Positions 35,156 to 42,680 are shown, counted from the first letter of the stretch. The stretch is DNA of 64,000 nt from UBA3263 sp964528425 (GCA_964528425.1 CAZGTD010000001.1:55685-119684); one strand, 5' to 3'. The notes: generated from the sequence alone by a model not told the origin. A program made the numbers and translations.

Positions 35156-35177
35156 AATTGGGACAAATGTCCCAATT
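35156..35177. promoter_or_regulatory. Perfect palindrome (operator candidate) between umuD and the 35.2-kb gene
   Basis: AATTGGGACA, two A residues, then TGTCCCAATT form a perfect 10-bp inverted repeat. A further half-site, ATTGGGA, follows at 35181-35187. The site covers the -33 region of the promoter for the gene at 35229 and lies ~100 bp upstream of umuD. It has no T-run and sits between divergent genes, so a protein-binding site is more likely than a terminator. Confidence 0.6.
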
Positions 35178-35195
35178 TTTATTGGGATTTATTTA

Positions 35196-35203
35196 TAACT
35201 TTG
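35196..35203 (+). promoter_or_regulatory. Promoter -7 box for the 35.2-kb secreted protein
   Basis: TAACTTTG lies 25 bases before the ATG at 35229. No TTG sits at the correct -33 distance; that region is instead occupied by the palindrome half-sites. Confidence 0.55.
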
Positions 35204-35228
35204 CCAAAACTTTTAATCGATTTTACAC

Positions 35229-35936
35229 ATGAAAAAATTCATTACACTGATTTTATGCTGTTTGACACCGTTGATATCATTTGGCAAGTGGAACGGCGAA
35301 CCCGTAACCGCAATTATGGCCGACGGCAGTCAACTCGATGGATTCACTAAAACCCACCTTATCAACTACATTAAACCCGGAGTGTCGACCATTGGCATAA
35401 GCAAAGAATTCAAAGGCAAGGAAACGAAATATACCTCCCGAGAAGTTGCCGAACTGATTTTTCCGCCGGCCGAAGGCGATTCTATATATGCAATCTATCA
35501 TCCGGTCATGGCCCAAAAGAAACTCCCCAACCTGCTGAACAAGAATCCAAAAACATACAAAGATCCTGTATTTTTGCGCTTGATATATAATGGAGAGAAT
35601 GTTAAAGGCTACATTCGCCCTTGCCGCGATGTCACCTCCACCCCATCAATGACCACTGTAAACAATACCTGGCTATACTATTACCTGGTCAACGGCGAAG
35701 AGGTTGCAAGAGCCTACTGGGTCGCCACACGCGATATTGTGCCTGGAATGAAGAAAGTAATGAAATTTTACTTCTCGGAATTTCCGGAGATGCAGCAGCT
35801 GATTAACGATGAAATCTTGACTCCCAAAGACTTCCGCAGCGATCCCACTATAGCTCTACCCCTTATAGACGCCATAATAGAAGCACGCAAGACAAAGCAA
35901 CCAATCAATATAGACAACTCGATTACTGAGGAATAA
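35229..35936 (+). CDS. Secreted protein of unknown function
   Basis: This 235-aa protein has a clear signal peptide (MKKFITLILCCLTPLISFGK), so it is exported. The mature part starts WNGEPVTAIMADGSQLDGFTK, a small beta motif that could be a surface-exposed domain. It continues with mixed sequence containing IYHPVMAQKKLPNLLNKN and a YYYLVNGEEVARAYW beta pair. I recognise no family, catalytic motif or repeat. It is monocistronic: promoter box at 35196, no overlapping neighbour, and a separate promoter for the next gene. A palindrome in its promoter suggests it is switched by a repressor. Confidence 0.7.
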   Translation: MKKFITLILCCLTPLISFGKWNGEPVTAIMADGSQLDGFTKTHLINYIKPGVSTIGISKEFKGKETKYTSREVAELIFPPAEGDSIYAIYHPVMAQKKLPNLLNKNPKTYKDPVFLRLIYNGENVKGYIRPCRDVTSTPSMTTVNNTWLYYYLVNGEEVARAYWVATRDIVPGMKKVMKFYFSEFPEMQQLINDEILTPKDFRSDPTIALPLIDAIIEARKTKQPINIDNSITEE

Positions 35937-35981
35937 CAAAGTTACCAATAAAACAGAGCGTTGGCTTCCCGCTGATTATAT

Positions 35982-36012
35982 TTGGTTGTTAAAATAGTTT
36001 TTCGTATATTTG
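35982..36012 (+). promoter_or_regulatory. Promoter of the 81-aa small ORF
   Basis: TTG at 35982-35984, 20 bases, TATATTTG at 36005-36012; the box ends 37 bases before the ATG at 36050. This is a textbook Bacteroidota promoter in front of a very small gene and supports its being expressed. Confidence 0.75.
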
Positions 36013-36049
36013 CAAAAAGAGAAACCTAACCTATTAGCTGATTACCACT

Positions 36050-36295
36050 ATGGGAGCTTTGATTTTTACAATTGTCGTTATCTTAGTCCTAAAGATGATT
36101 CCTGCTTCGCCACCATCCGCTGCGCGGCGTAGGAAATCCGCTGCGCAGCAGAGGAAATCCAGCGTGCAGTGTAATAAACCTCAACGTAGACGGTCGACAC
36201 CGACTTACATGTATTTCCCCAAAGGAAGTGGTTATTATAAGATTTTTAAAGAGATGTATGATAAAGAAAGGTGGCTTAATCGCGGAAGGTTCTGA
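36050..36295 (+). CDS. Small membrane-anchored basic protein, unknown
   Basis: This 81-aa protein has one N-terminal hydrophobic helix (ALIFTIVVILVLKMI, ~3-17), then a strongly basic Ala/Arg/Lys/Ser stretch with a degenerate repeat at DNA level (two copies of a unit like CCGCTGCGC...GAGGAAATCC at 36117-36160). It ends in an aromatic/basic tail (GSGYYKIFKEMYDKERW). It has its own promoter and a strong terminator, forming an isolated transcription unit. No family is recognised. The basic segment could bind nucleic acid or phospholipid, but that is only inference. Confidence 0.6.
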   Translation: MGALIFTIVVILVLKMIPASPPSAARRRKSAAQQRKSSVQCNKPQRRRSTPTYMYFPKGSGYYKIFKEMYDKERWLNRGRF

Positions 36296-36312
36296 AATAA
36301 TATAAAATTTGG

Positions 36313-36345
36313 AAGCGTTCTGCCAATTGGCAGGGCGCTTTTTTA
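36313..36345 (+). terminator. Rho-independent terminator of the 81-aa ORF
   Basis: AAGCGTTCTGCC and GGCAGGGCGCTT pair over 12 positions (two G-U) around an AATT loop (36313-36340), followed by a T-run. Confidence 0.85.
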
Positions 36346-36423
36346 TGTCTTTTAGTGTCGGAGAGACGGTAGCAATTTTTGCGATAAAACACTAAATTCT
36401 CTTTTGTCGCGACGAAAACACAA

Positions 36424-36456
36424 AATAGGCCGTAAGTCAATGACTCACAGCCTATT
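36424..36456 (-). terminator. Terminator of tRNA-Pro
   Basis: On the minus strand AATAGGC...GCCTATT encloses a second perfect 8-bp stem (GTGAGTCA/TGACTTAC with one G-U), giving a hairpin of ~16 pairs followed by a T-rich stretch. It lies 13 bases downstream of tRNA-Pro. Confidence 0.75.
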
Positions 36457-36469
36457 ATTCAAAAAAGAG

Positions 36470-36542
36470 TCGGGGTGAGAAGACTCGAACTTCCGACCTC
36501 CACGTCCCGAACGTGGCGCGCTGCCAACTGTGCTACACCCCG
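36470..36542 (-). tRNA. tRNA-Pro (anticodon CGG)
   Basis: The 73-nt cloverleaf has acceptor CGGGGTG/CACCCCG and an anticodon stem CCACG/CGTGG around loop TTCGGGA. That gives anticodon CGG, reading CCG. The T-arm contains TTCGAGT. The CCA end is not encoded. A promoter lies 12 bases upstream and a hairpin terminator downstream, so it is a single-gene unit upstream of nothing else. It sits between the 81-aa ORF and bioB. Confidence 0.95.
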
Positions 36543-36554
36543 AGAAGGCGAGTG

Positions 36555-36585
36555 CAAAGTTATAGAGAATTTTTGAATTGTGCAA
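36555..36585 (-). promoter_or_regulatory. Promoter of tRNA-Pro
   Basis: On the minus strand TTG (36585-36583), 20 bases, TAACTTTG (36562-36555); 12 bases to the mature tRNA 5' end. Confidence 0.8.
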
Positions 36586-36593
36586 ATTTTTGA

Positions 36594-37583
36594 TTAAAAT
36601 TCGTAGCCTGCCTCTGAAACGAGCTTCTTATCTTCGGCAATGGTAGAGCCTATGGTCGTCAGCAAGTCGCCCACTACGCCGCCATTTACCGCAATTTTGA
36701 GAGCCTTCAATAGGGTTTCGCGGCTCAAGCGCGAACGGCCTCCGGCAAAGCGAATCTGAACCTTCGGATGAGCAAAACGGAATAGGGCCAAAGTCAACAA
36801 AATTTCATCTTCACTTATTGGCTCAACATTTTCGAGCGGCGTTCCGGGAATCGGCGAAAGAATATTGACAGGAATTGAATGTGGCTCAACTTGCCTGAGG
36901 GTAATAGCCAGTTCCATGCGCTGACGGCGTGTTTCGCCCATACCGATTATGCCTCCGGAGCAGACCTCAAAGCCGATTTTGCGCGCGGCACGTATAGTGC
37001 GCAGTTTATCTTCAATGGTATGAGTGGTGCATAGTTGACCGAAAAACGACGGAGCTGTCTCCAGATTGCAATGATAGCGGTGCACGCCGCTGTCCCAAAG
37101 CTTTTGAAGTTCAGCCTCCGAAAGCAGGCCCATTGAGGCGCATGTGGAAATTCCGTCTTTTTCGGCTACGTCTTTCAGAATCTTACACATTTGGTCAAGG
37201 GCGGCTCCTTTCACAGAGCGCCCGGAGGCCACGAGCGAGAATCGGCCTACCCCACGCTCAGCGTTATATCGGGCCACCTTGAAGGCCTGCTCGGCAGGAA
37301 TAACGTCGTAGGTGTCGCAACCGGTAGAAAAATGCGCCGACTGAGCACACCATTTGCAGTTCTCCGAGCATCGGCCGGAGCGTGCGTTAACAATCGAGCA
37401 GGAGTCGAACTTGCGCGATGAGAATTTAGAGGTAATCTGTTCAGCACCTGATAGAATAGCATCAATCCCGGCCGGAGAACAGACATCGGTCAGAGCATAT
37501 AATGTAGACTCATCGAGTGTCTCGTCGGACATAACGCGCCGTAGAGCCTCGGCAACTATTGAAAGTTCTTTTTCTGTATCCAT
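36594..37583 (-). CDS. bioB: Biotin synthase
   Basis: This 329-aa radical-SAM enzyme inserts sulfur into dethiobiotin, the last biotin step. The radical cluster is CSENCKWC (spaced Cys-x3-Cys-x2-Cys, ~57-64), followed by CAQSAH. The auxiliary 2Fe-2S cluster ligands are expected at Cys in SIVNARSGRCSEN, YHCNLETAPSFF, FEVCSGGIIGMGE and the Arg in VQIRFAGGR. The ATG at 37583 is preferred over a TTG at 37595, because that TTG lies inside a TAnnTTTG promoter box. It is separated by 21 kb from bioA-F-GC-D, so it is independently expressed. Confidence 0.95.
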   Translation of the reverse strand: MDTEKELSIVAEALRRVMSDETLDESTLYALTDVCSPAGIDAILSGAEQITSKFSSRKFDSCSIVNARSGRCSENCKWCAQSAHFSTGCDTYDVIPAEQAFKVARYNAERGVGRFSLVASGRSVKGAALDQMCKILKDVAEKDGISTCASMGLLSEAELQKLWDSGVHRYHCNLETAPSFFGQLCTTHTIEDKLRTIRAARKIGFEVCSGGIIGMGETRRQRMELAITLRQVEPHSIPVNILSPIPGTPLENVEPISEDEILLTLALFRFAHPKVQIRFAGGRSRLSRETLLKALKIAVNGGVVGDLLTTIGSTIAEDKKLVSEAGYEF

Positions 37584-37592
37584 AACTGCATG

Positions 37593-37600
37593 CAAAGTTA
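37593..37600 (-). promoter_or_regulatory. Promoter -7 box of bioB
   Basis: TAACTTTG on the minus strand, 9 bases before the ATG at 37583. It predicts a leader of only a few bases. A clear -33 TTG at standard spacing is missing (the nearest is at 16 bases). Confidence 0.5.
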
Positions 37601-37650
37601 TGCATTTTCAAAAAAACAAAAAAATTTCAGTTAAAAAAGTTACACGAATG

Positions 37651-37681
37651 TTGCCGGAGTGACACTTTTTATGTAAATTTG
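37651..37681 (+). promoter_or_regulatory. Promoter of the alpha-galactosidase gene
   Basis: TTG at 37651-37653, 20 bases, TAAATTTG at 37674-37681; 24 bases to the ATG at 37706. It diverges from the bioB promoter. Confidence 0.8.
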
Positions 37682-37705
37682 CACCATATATTATAATAAT
37701 AAACC

Positions 37706-40498
37706 ATGAAACATAATTACGCTACTCTCTTTTGCATTGCTATTGGCCTGACATCGGCAAACATTGCCATGGCCGACGAAATTGCACTGAGCGCAATGGA
37801 TCTCACAAAGATCACATGCTTCGATTCCGACAGCAAGGTTGCTGTCCGTCCAAACCTGTCAACCAGCGGCAACCCATTGACCCTCAAAGGCAAGGTCTAT
37901 ACCACCGGCGTTGGCACTCACGCTCCGTCGAAAACCATTGTGAAACTTAATGGAGCAACCGATTTCGATTGCCTCATCGGTGTTGACGATGAGTCGAAAT
38001 CCATTTCCGGTCACGGTATTATTGACTATGTGGTTTCTCTCTATAAAGATCAGAAGCCCGAAACCCGCTTCAGCGGCACAATAAACCGAACCGACGAAGA
38101 AGCTGTTAACATCAGTCTCAATGACCTCGGCGGTTATGATTATCTGATGATTGACTTCCAGACCGGCGCACAGGCATGGGATGACCACGCGGATATGGCC
38201 AATGCCATTTTCACCTATACCGGTGATGCCCCCGCTACGGTAACCGAAAATGAAATGTATCCCGATCCGGACGCCCCCGGCGTTATTGAACTGCCCGCTG
38301 CCGGTCCTAACGGCGAGGAGATCATTCCGCTGAGCTCGCTTGATTTGAGCCTCTGCACTAACGGCTGGGGCACAATCAAAGCCAACAAGAGTATCAACAA
38401 CAATCCGTTGAAAATCAATGGCCAGGAATATGCCAGCGGCGTCGGCATGCACGCCTCCGGCAAAATTGTTGTGAAACTCAACGGTGCAGTCACTGCATTC
38501 CACGCCGTTCTCGGTATCGACGACGAAGTTAAAAAGGCAAACCTTCCTGCAAACGAAGGGCGCTGCAACTATAATGTTTACCTGCGCAAGCAAAATGGCG
38601 AAGAAACGATTATCGGCTCAGGCGAAATATCTGCGGCCAACCAACAAATCGCAAATATCGACATTACTTCGTCGCTTTCTGACTATAAATACCTGGTGCT
38701 TGATTTCGACAAAGGCGCAAACAATGGCAACGACCACGTTGACGTTGCCAACTCCTATTTCGAATACATTGAGCAAAACTCCAACCGCCCTGAAATCGTC
38801 AACGAAAACGTTTTAAGCGGCAAACTTGCTTGTGCCACGACCGTATTCTCGCAACCTGGTGTTAAATTCATGCACAAGCTCCGCTCCAATAACCCCGACA
38901 TTGAAATAACTGTTAAAGACCTGCCCGCAGGCCTGGAATTCAATCCTGACCGTACCTTAGTTGAAGGTATCATTGACGACGAAGGCCAATACACCTATAC
39001 CGCAGTTGTTGTTAATGGTAATGAAACAGAAGAGGTTCCCATTACGCTGACCGTAAGCTCAAACCTTCAGCAGCCGGTTCCCCACATGGGCTGGCTCAGT
39101 TGGAATGTTGTGCAACGCGACATCTCCGAGAAAGTTGTTAAGCAGGCTACTGACAATATGATTGCGTCAGGACTTTTCGAAGCCGGCTATAACTGCGTAT
39201 TGATGGATGACCAATGGCATGGCACCCGTGCTTCCGGCACCAACAAGCCACAACCTAACGCAACTCGTTTCCCCAATGGTCTGAAACCCGTTGCAGACTA
39301 CGTTCATGAACATGGAATGAAGTTCGGCCTATACACGGACGCAGCAGGAACTACCTGTGACGGTGCTTTTGGCTCTTATGGATATGAAACCATTGATGCC
39401 AACCAGTATGCCGAATGGGAAATCGACTACGTTAAGTGTGACTATTGTCATGCTCCCGGCGATGTCGCCAGTGCCAAGCAACGCTATACAACTATGGGTA
39501 AGGCTCTGAAGAGTACAGGCCGGAATATCATTTTCCACATTTGTGAATGGGGCGTACGCAATCCCTGGGAATGGGGTTCTGAGGCTCTCGGCTCATCCTG
39601 GCGCGTAACCTACGACGTCCGCGACGGTTGGAACGGCCGTGGCGGTGGTATCGGCATGGTTCAATCCGTAGAGCTGATGAAAGACCTTTGGGCCTATAAT
39701 GGCGTTAATCGCTGGAACGATGCCGATATGCTTTGCGTTGGCATTAACGGCACCGGCAAAAGCTCGTCAGATTTGGTAGATGGCAAACCCGGCATGACTA
39801 AAACCGAATATCGCTCGCAGTTCGCGATGTGGTGCATGTGGTCATCTCCGCTGTCGCTTTCGTTTGACATCCGCGAACCTATTTCCGACGAAGACCTTGC
39901 CATAATGACCAATCCCGAGCTTATTGCTCTCGACCAGGACCGCATGGGCCAGGCAGCTGAATTCTTAGGCGTTGATGCCAACCAGTGCTATCTGTTTGCC
40001 AAAGACCTCGAAAACGGCGATGTTGCCATAGCAGTTATCAACATGAGCTCCAAGCCACAAACTTATAACATCGACTTCGCCGCTATTCCCGCGCTCGATG
40101 CGTCGGCAACTTACTCCGTGCGCGACCTGCAAAACCGCGCCGACTTGCCCGACGCCCGGCAGAACATTGAAGACGTTGCCGTTGCTTCACACGAAACCCG
40201 AGTGTTCCGCCTGCATAACCGCACCAAAGACGCTCAGAACGCTATCGATGCCATTACGGCAGGCGCCCTGGAGCAGATGACCATGTCGGCAACCGAAGGC
40301 ATGCTGACCGTATGTCTGCCTGATACCGAAGGCGTAAGCAAGCGTTTTCTCGTAAGCGATACCCTCGGCCACGTTATAGGCGCTCTGACCTCCAACAACT
40401 CATGCGCCGAAATCCCTTTGCGCAATGGTAGCCACGGCATCTATGTGGTTAACGTAACTTCTGCCGCCCGCACTCATTCCGCAAAAGTAAGCCTCTGA
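37706..40498 (+). CDS. Secreted GH27 alpha-galactosidase with two NPCBM domains
   Basis: This 930-aa glycoside hydrolase starts with a signal peptide (ATLFCIAIGLTSANIAMA). Two NPCBM-type carbohydrate-binding domains follow (~25-170 and ~205-350); the second shows GWGTIKANKSINNNPLKING and YASGVGMHASGKIVVKL. A short Ig-like linker precedes the GH27 barrel (~455-760): HMGWLSWNVVQ, CVLMDDQWHG, the nucleophile region DYVKCDYCHAPGD and the acid/base region RWNDADMLCVG. A beta domain follows. The last ~75 residues resemble a type IX sorting domain (LGHVIGALT...HGIYVVNVT...SAKVSL). It should release terminal alpha-galactose outside the cell. It has its own promoter and terminator and no SusC/SusD partners nearby. 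Confidence 0.9.
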   Translation: MKHNYATLFCIAIGLTSANIAMADEIALSAMDLTKITCFDSDSKVAVRPNLSTSGNPLTLKGKVYTTGVGTHAPSKTIVKLNGATDFDCLIGVDDESKSISGHGIIDYVVSLYKDQKPETRFSGTINRTDEEAVNISLNDLGGYDYLMIDFQTGAQAWDDHADMANAIFTYTGDAPATVTENEMYPDPDAPGVIELPAAGPNGEEIIPLSSLDLSLCTNGWGTIKANKSINNNPLKINGQEYASGVGMHASGKIVVKLNGAVTAFHAVLGIDDEVKKANLPANEGRCNYNVYLRKQNGEETIIGSGEISAANQQIANIDITSSLSDYKYLVLDFDKGANNGNDHVDVANSYFEYIEQNSNRPEIVNENVLSGKLACATTVFSQPGVKFMHKLRSNNPDIEITVKDLPAGLEFNPDRTLVEGIIDDEGQYTYTAVVVNGNETEEVPITLTVSSNLQQPVPHMGWLSWNVVQRDISEKVVKQATDNMIASGLFEAGYNCVLMDDQWHGTRASGTNKPQPNATRFPNGLKPVADYVHEHGMKFGLYTDAAGTTCDGAFGSYGYETIDANQYAEWEIDYVKCDYCHAPGDVASAKQRYTTMGKALKSTGRNIIFHICEWGVRNPWEWGSEALGSSWRVTYDVRDGWNGRGGGIGMVQSVELMKDLWAYNGVNRWNDADMLCVGINGTGKSSSDLVDGKPGMTKTEYRSQFAMWCMWSSPLSLSFDIREPISDEDLAIMTNPELIALDQDRMGQAAEFLGVDANQCYLFAKDLENGDVAIAVINMSSKPQTYNIDFAAIPALDASATYSVRDLQNRADLPDARQNIEDVAVASHETRVFRLHNRTKDAQNAIDAITAGALEQMTMSATEGMLTVCLPDTEGVSKRFLVSDTLGHVIGALTSNNSCAEIPLRNGSHGIYVVNVTSAARTHSAKVSL

Positions 40499-40521
40499 TT
40501 CTAACTATATTCTCATAATCT

Positions 40522-40556
40522 AAAGCGGTGTGATGCAACGAACATCACACCGCTTT
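40522..40556 (+). terminator. Terminator of the alpha-galactosidase gene
   Basis: AAAGCGGTGTGATG and CATCACACCGCTTT form a perfect 14-bp stem with a 7-base loop, ending in a short T-run. Confidence 0.85.
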
Positions 40557-40609
40557 CTATTCCGGAAAAATAACCTGTTTTGAGTATTTACCGACCCGGT
40601 GATATTTAC

Positions 40610-40617
40610 TAAATTTG
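40610..40617 (+). promoter_or_regulatory. Promoter -7 box 5 bases before the hemerythrin-LuxR gene
   Basis: TAAATTTG then CACTC then ATG (40623). No TTG lies at the standard -33 distance. The spacing predicts a leaderless transcript and argues against the in-frame GTG at 40599, which would sit upstream of the -7 box. Confidence 0.6.
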
Positions 40618-40622
40618 CACTC

Positions 40623-41582
40623 ATGATTTCAGGTAACAAAAGCGGCTACGCAGCCCACAACAAAATGCGAGACCTTTTGCGCGACAATGCTCTGCTATTG
40701 CCGGCGCTGAGCCGCTTCGACATCCCATTCGGATTTGGCGAAGCTTCGGTCGATGAAGTTTGTAGGAAAAACAACGTTGATGTTGAAACGTTTATAAATG
40801 TCAGCAATCTGCTCAGTGGCTATCGCTTCGACATTGAAGCGATATCGCTGCCCTCACTGATGGATTACCTTAAACGCGCCCACACCTCATTTCTTGAAAT
40901 TGAACTTCCAAAAATTCGCCGCAACCTGATTGAGGCTACCGCCGGCAGCGACAACGACGAGGTGGCTGCCCTGCTCATACGCTTTTTTGATGATTACGTT
41001 CAGGAAGTCAGACGCCACATGGAGTACGAAAACGAAACGATTTTCTCCTATGTTGACCGCCTGCTCCAGGGCCATGTTTCAGAAGAATTCAAGATTTCTG
41101 ACTACTCCGAAAGCCATAGCGATGCCGTTGAGAAACTCAACGAACTCAAGGAAATCTTTATTACTCAATATAGTAAAAAAGATAACATGAAGCTTAGCAG
41201 CACGCTGCTCGACATTATCGTTTGCGGACGCGACATGCTTTCGCACTTTGAGGTTGAAAGCCGGCTGCTCATTCCCTCGGTTATCCGCATTGAAAACCAA
41301 CTGAAATCAACGCATCAGTCAACGGAGGCAAAGGTAGTTGATAATAACGAAAGCCACGACCAACTGCAAATGCTGAGCCAGCGAGAAAAAGAAATCATTC
41401 GCGAAGTGGCCAAGGGAAAAGCCAATAAAGAAATTGCCGACACCCTGTTCATATCGGTAAATACCGTAACGACTCACCGTCGCAACATCTGCTCAAAACT
41501 CGACATTCATACTGCCGCCGGCCTGACAGTATTTGCCATTATCAACCATCTTGTTGACCTGGCTGAAGTCAAACCGCTATAA
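40623..41582 (+). CDS. Hemerythrin-like domain protein with LuxR-type HTH output
   Basis: This 319-aa regulator has an N-terminal RIC/DUF542-like segment (NKMRDLLRDNALLLPALSRF, then VDEVCRKNNVDVETF). A helical hemerythrin-like domain (~80-225) follows, with candidate iron ligands in AHTSFLEIELP, RHMEYENETIF, SESHSDA and SHFEVESRLLIP. The C-terminal ~65 residues are a GerE/LuxR HTH (LSQREKEIIREVAKGKANKEIA, in parts, then VNTVTTHRRNICSKL). Related RIC proteins repair iron centres after nitric oxide or oxidative stress. A combined sensor-regulator of oxygen, NO or iron state is therefore inferred. A possible target gene is not evident from position; it is monocistronic. Confidence 0.8.
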   Translation: MISGNKSGYAAHNKMRDLLRDNALLLPALSRFDIPFGFGEASVDEVCRKNNVDVETFINVSNLLSGYRFDIEAISLPSLMDYLKRAHTSFLEIELPKIRRNLIEATAGSDNDEVAALLIRFFDDYVQEVRRHMEYENETIFSYVDRLLQGHVSEEFKISDYSESHSDAVEKLNELKEIFITQYSKKDNMKLSSTLLDIIVCGRDMLSHFEVESRLLIPSVIRIENQLKSTHQSTEAKVVDNNESHDQLQMLSQREKEIIREVAKGKANKEIADTLFISVNTVTTHRRNICSKLDIHTAAGLTVFAIINHLVDLAEVKPL

Positions 41583-41587
41583 AACTA

Positions 41588-41624
41588 CGGCAAGTTGAAG
41601 GACTACATTCCCTCCAACTTGCCG
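41588..41624. terminator. Hairpin between convergent genes
   Basis: CGGCAAGTTG and CAACTTGCCG form a perfect 10-bp stem with a 17-base loop between the convergent LuxR-type gene and the M48 protease gene. No long T-run follows on either side, so it is a weak or bidirectional terminator candidate. Confidence 0.55.
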
Positions 41625-41649
41625 CGGTTAGATTTTACGACTTGCTGTT

Positions 41650-42444
41650 TTAATTCGCCGCCGGACGCACAAAGCCATCCTTAGTTGCCCTATCGCTCAT
41701 TTTCTTAATGCGCTTCTGAGTTTCGGGGTGCGACGAAAACATCTTCTGGATATAAGAGCTCTTAGCCTGACCTTCCGAGCCCGAAAGCTTTTCAAAAGCC
41801 ATGGCCATACCCCAGGGGTTGAGTCCGTTGGCAACCAGAAAATCATAGCCGCAATCGTCGGCTTCGTTTTCCTGCTTTTGCGAAAACTTTGCGTTTAGGA
41901 AATTTTCGCTCAGCGCGCCAAGCTGCGAATCGGTCAATCGCGCAATTTTTCCGTTAGCCGCGCCGGCTGCATCGAGCGCCGCATCGGTCAGCAGCTGCTG
42001 CTTCATCGCATTCTTGGAATGGCGCTTGAGAACGTGGCCGATCTCATGGCCAATAACACCCATCAGCTCATCGTCGGTCATTATATCCATCAGCGAAGAA
42101 AACACGCGCACGCTACCGTCGGGACATGCAAAAGCATTGATATCGATAACGTCATAGACCTGAAAGTTCAAGGGAATACCGTCGGCATCCTTAACATTGG
42201 CCGTTAACCTGCGCAAACGCTTTACATAATCATTATCCTCGGGCAAAACCGGGTTATTCTTGTCCATCCAATCAACAGACTGCTTGGCATAAGCCGCCAT
42301 CTGCTCATCGGAAAGGGTAGCCGCCTGCACGGCTTTTCCGGCGGCCTTTACGGCCTTGCCTAAACTGAACTGAGCCTGCGCATCAACCGGAGCGAAGCAT
42401 GCAAACCCGACTAACAATAAGGGTAAAAACTTTTTAATCTTCAT
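41650..42444 (-). CDS. M48-family metalloprotease, secreted
   Basis: This 264-aa zinc peptidase has a signal peptide (FLPLLLVGFACFAPVDAQA) and the active-site motif GHEIGHVLKRHS (~138-149). The third ligand Glu is in NEADDCGYDFLVANG. The arrangement ACPDGSVRVFSSLMD before the motif and MAMAFEKLSG after it is typical of the HtpX/BepA-like periplasmic M48 group, which removes misassembled outer-membrane proteins. It has no membrane helices apart from the signal. A lipobox is absent, although the Cys in the signal peptide region should be checked. It is oriented away from tRNA-Ser and ends near a hairpin. Confidence 0.88.
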   Translation of the reverse strand: MKIKKFLPLLLVGFACFAPVDAQAQFSLGKAVKAAGKAVQAATLSDEQMAAYAKQSVDWMDKNNPVLPEDNDYVKRLRRLTANVKDADGIPLNFQVYDVIDINAFACPDGSVRVFSSLMDIMTDDELMGVIGHEIGHVLKRHSKNAMKQQLLTDAALDAAGAANGKIARLTDSQLGALSENFLNAKFSQKQENEADDCGYDFLVANGLNPWGMAMAFEKLSGSEGQAKSSYIQKMFSSHPETQKRIKKMSDRATKDGFVRPAAN

Positions 42445-42471
42445 TTCAATAAAATATTAAACAAAAAAATA

Positions 42472-42489
42472 GAGAGGATCAGACCTCTC
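42472..42489 (-). terminator. Terminator of tRNA-Ser
   Basis: On the minus strand GAGAGG, a 6-base loop, CCTCTC, then TATTTTTTT; it lies 8 bases after the tRNA. Confidence 0.8.
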
Positions 42490-42497
42490 AATTTCAG

Positions 42498-42585
42498 CGG
42501 AGTGAGGGGGATTCGAACCCCCGATACGCTTTTGGCGTATACACGCTTTCCAGGCGTGCCTCTTCAACCACTCGAGCACCACTCC
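42498..42585 (-). tRNA. tRNA-Ser (anticodon GGA)
   Basis: The 88-nt class II tRNA has acceptor GGAGTGG/TCACTCC-type pairing and anticodon stem CACGC/GCGTG around loop CTGGAAA, giving GGA for UCC/UCU codons. The long variable arm is TATACGC-type, and the T-arm is GGGGG TTCGAAT CCCCC. The discriminator is G. CCA is not encoded. A TACCTTTG box lies upstream and a terminator downstream. Confidence 0.95.
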
Positions 42586-42608
42586 AAGGGTTGGTTGAAT
42601 TTCGACTG

Positions 42609-42616
42609 CAAAGGTA
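42609..42616 (-). promoter_or_regulatory. Promoter -7 box of tRNA-Ser
   Basis: TACCTTTG on the minus strand, 23 bases before the tRNA. No TTG at the standard -33 position. Confidence 0.5.
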
Positions 42617-42680
42617 GCGAGAATTTTTGAGAGAGAATGATTCGGGAGCGTTAAAATGTGTTAACGCTCCCGAATTTCAT

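Noticed and set aside
36424..36456. Long hairpin read as a riboswitch or attenuator
   Set aside because: Its position 13 bases after tRNA-Pro and T-rich tail fit a terminator; no downstream gene on that strand to regulate.
37584..37595. TTG start giving bioB four extra residues
   Set aside because: The TTG is part of the TAACTTTG promoter box, so it would not be transcribed from that promoter.
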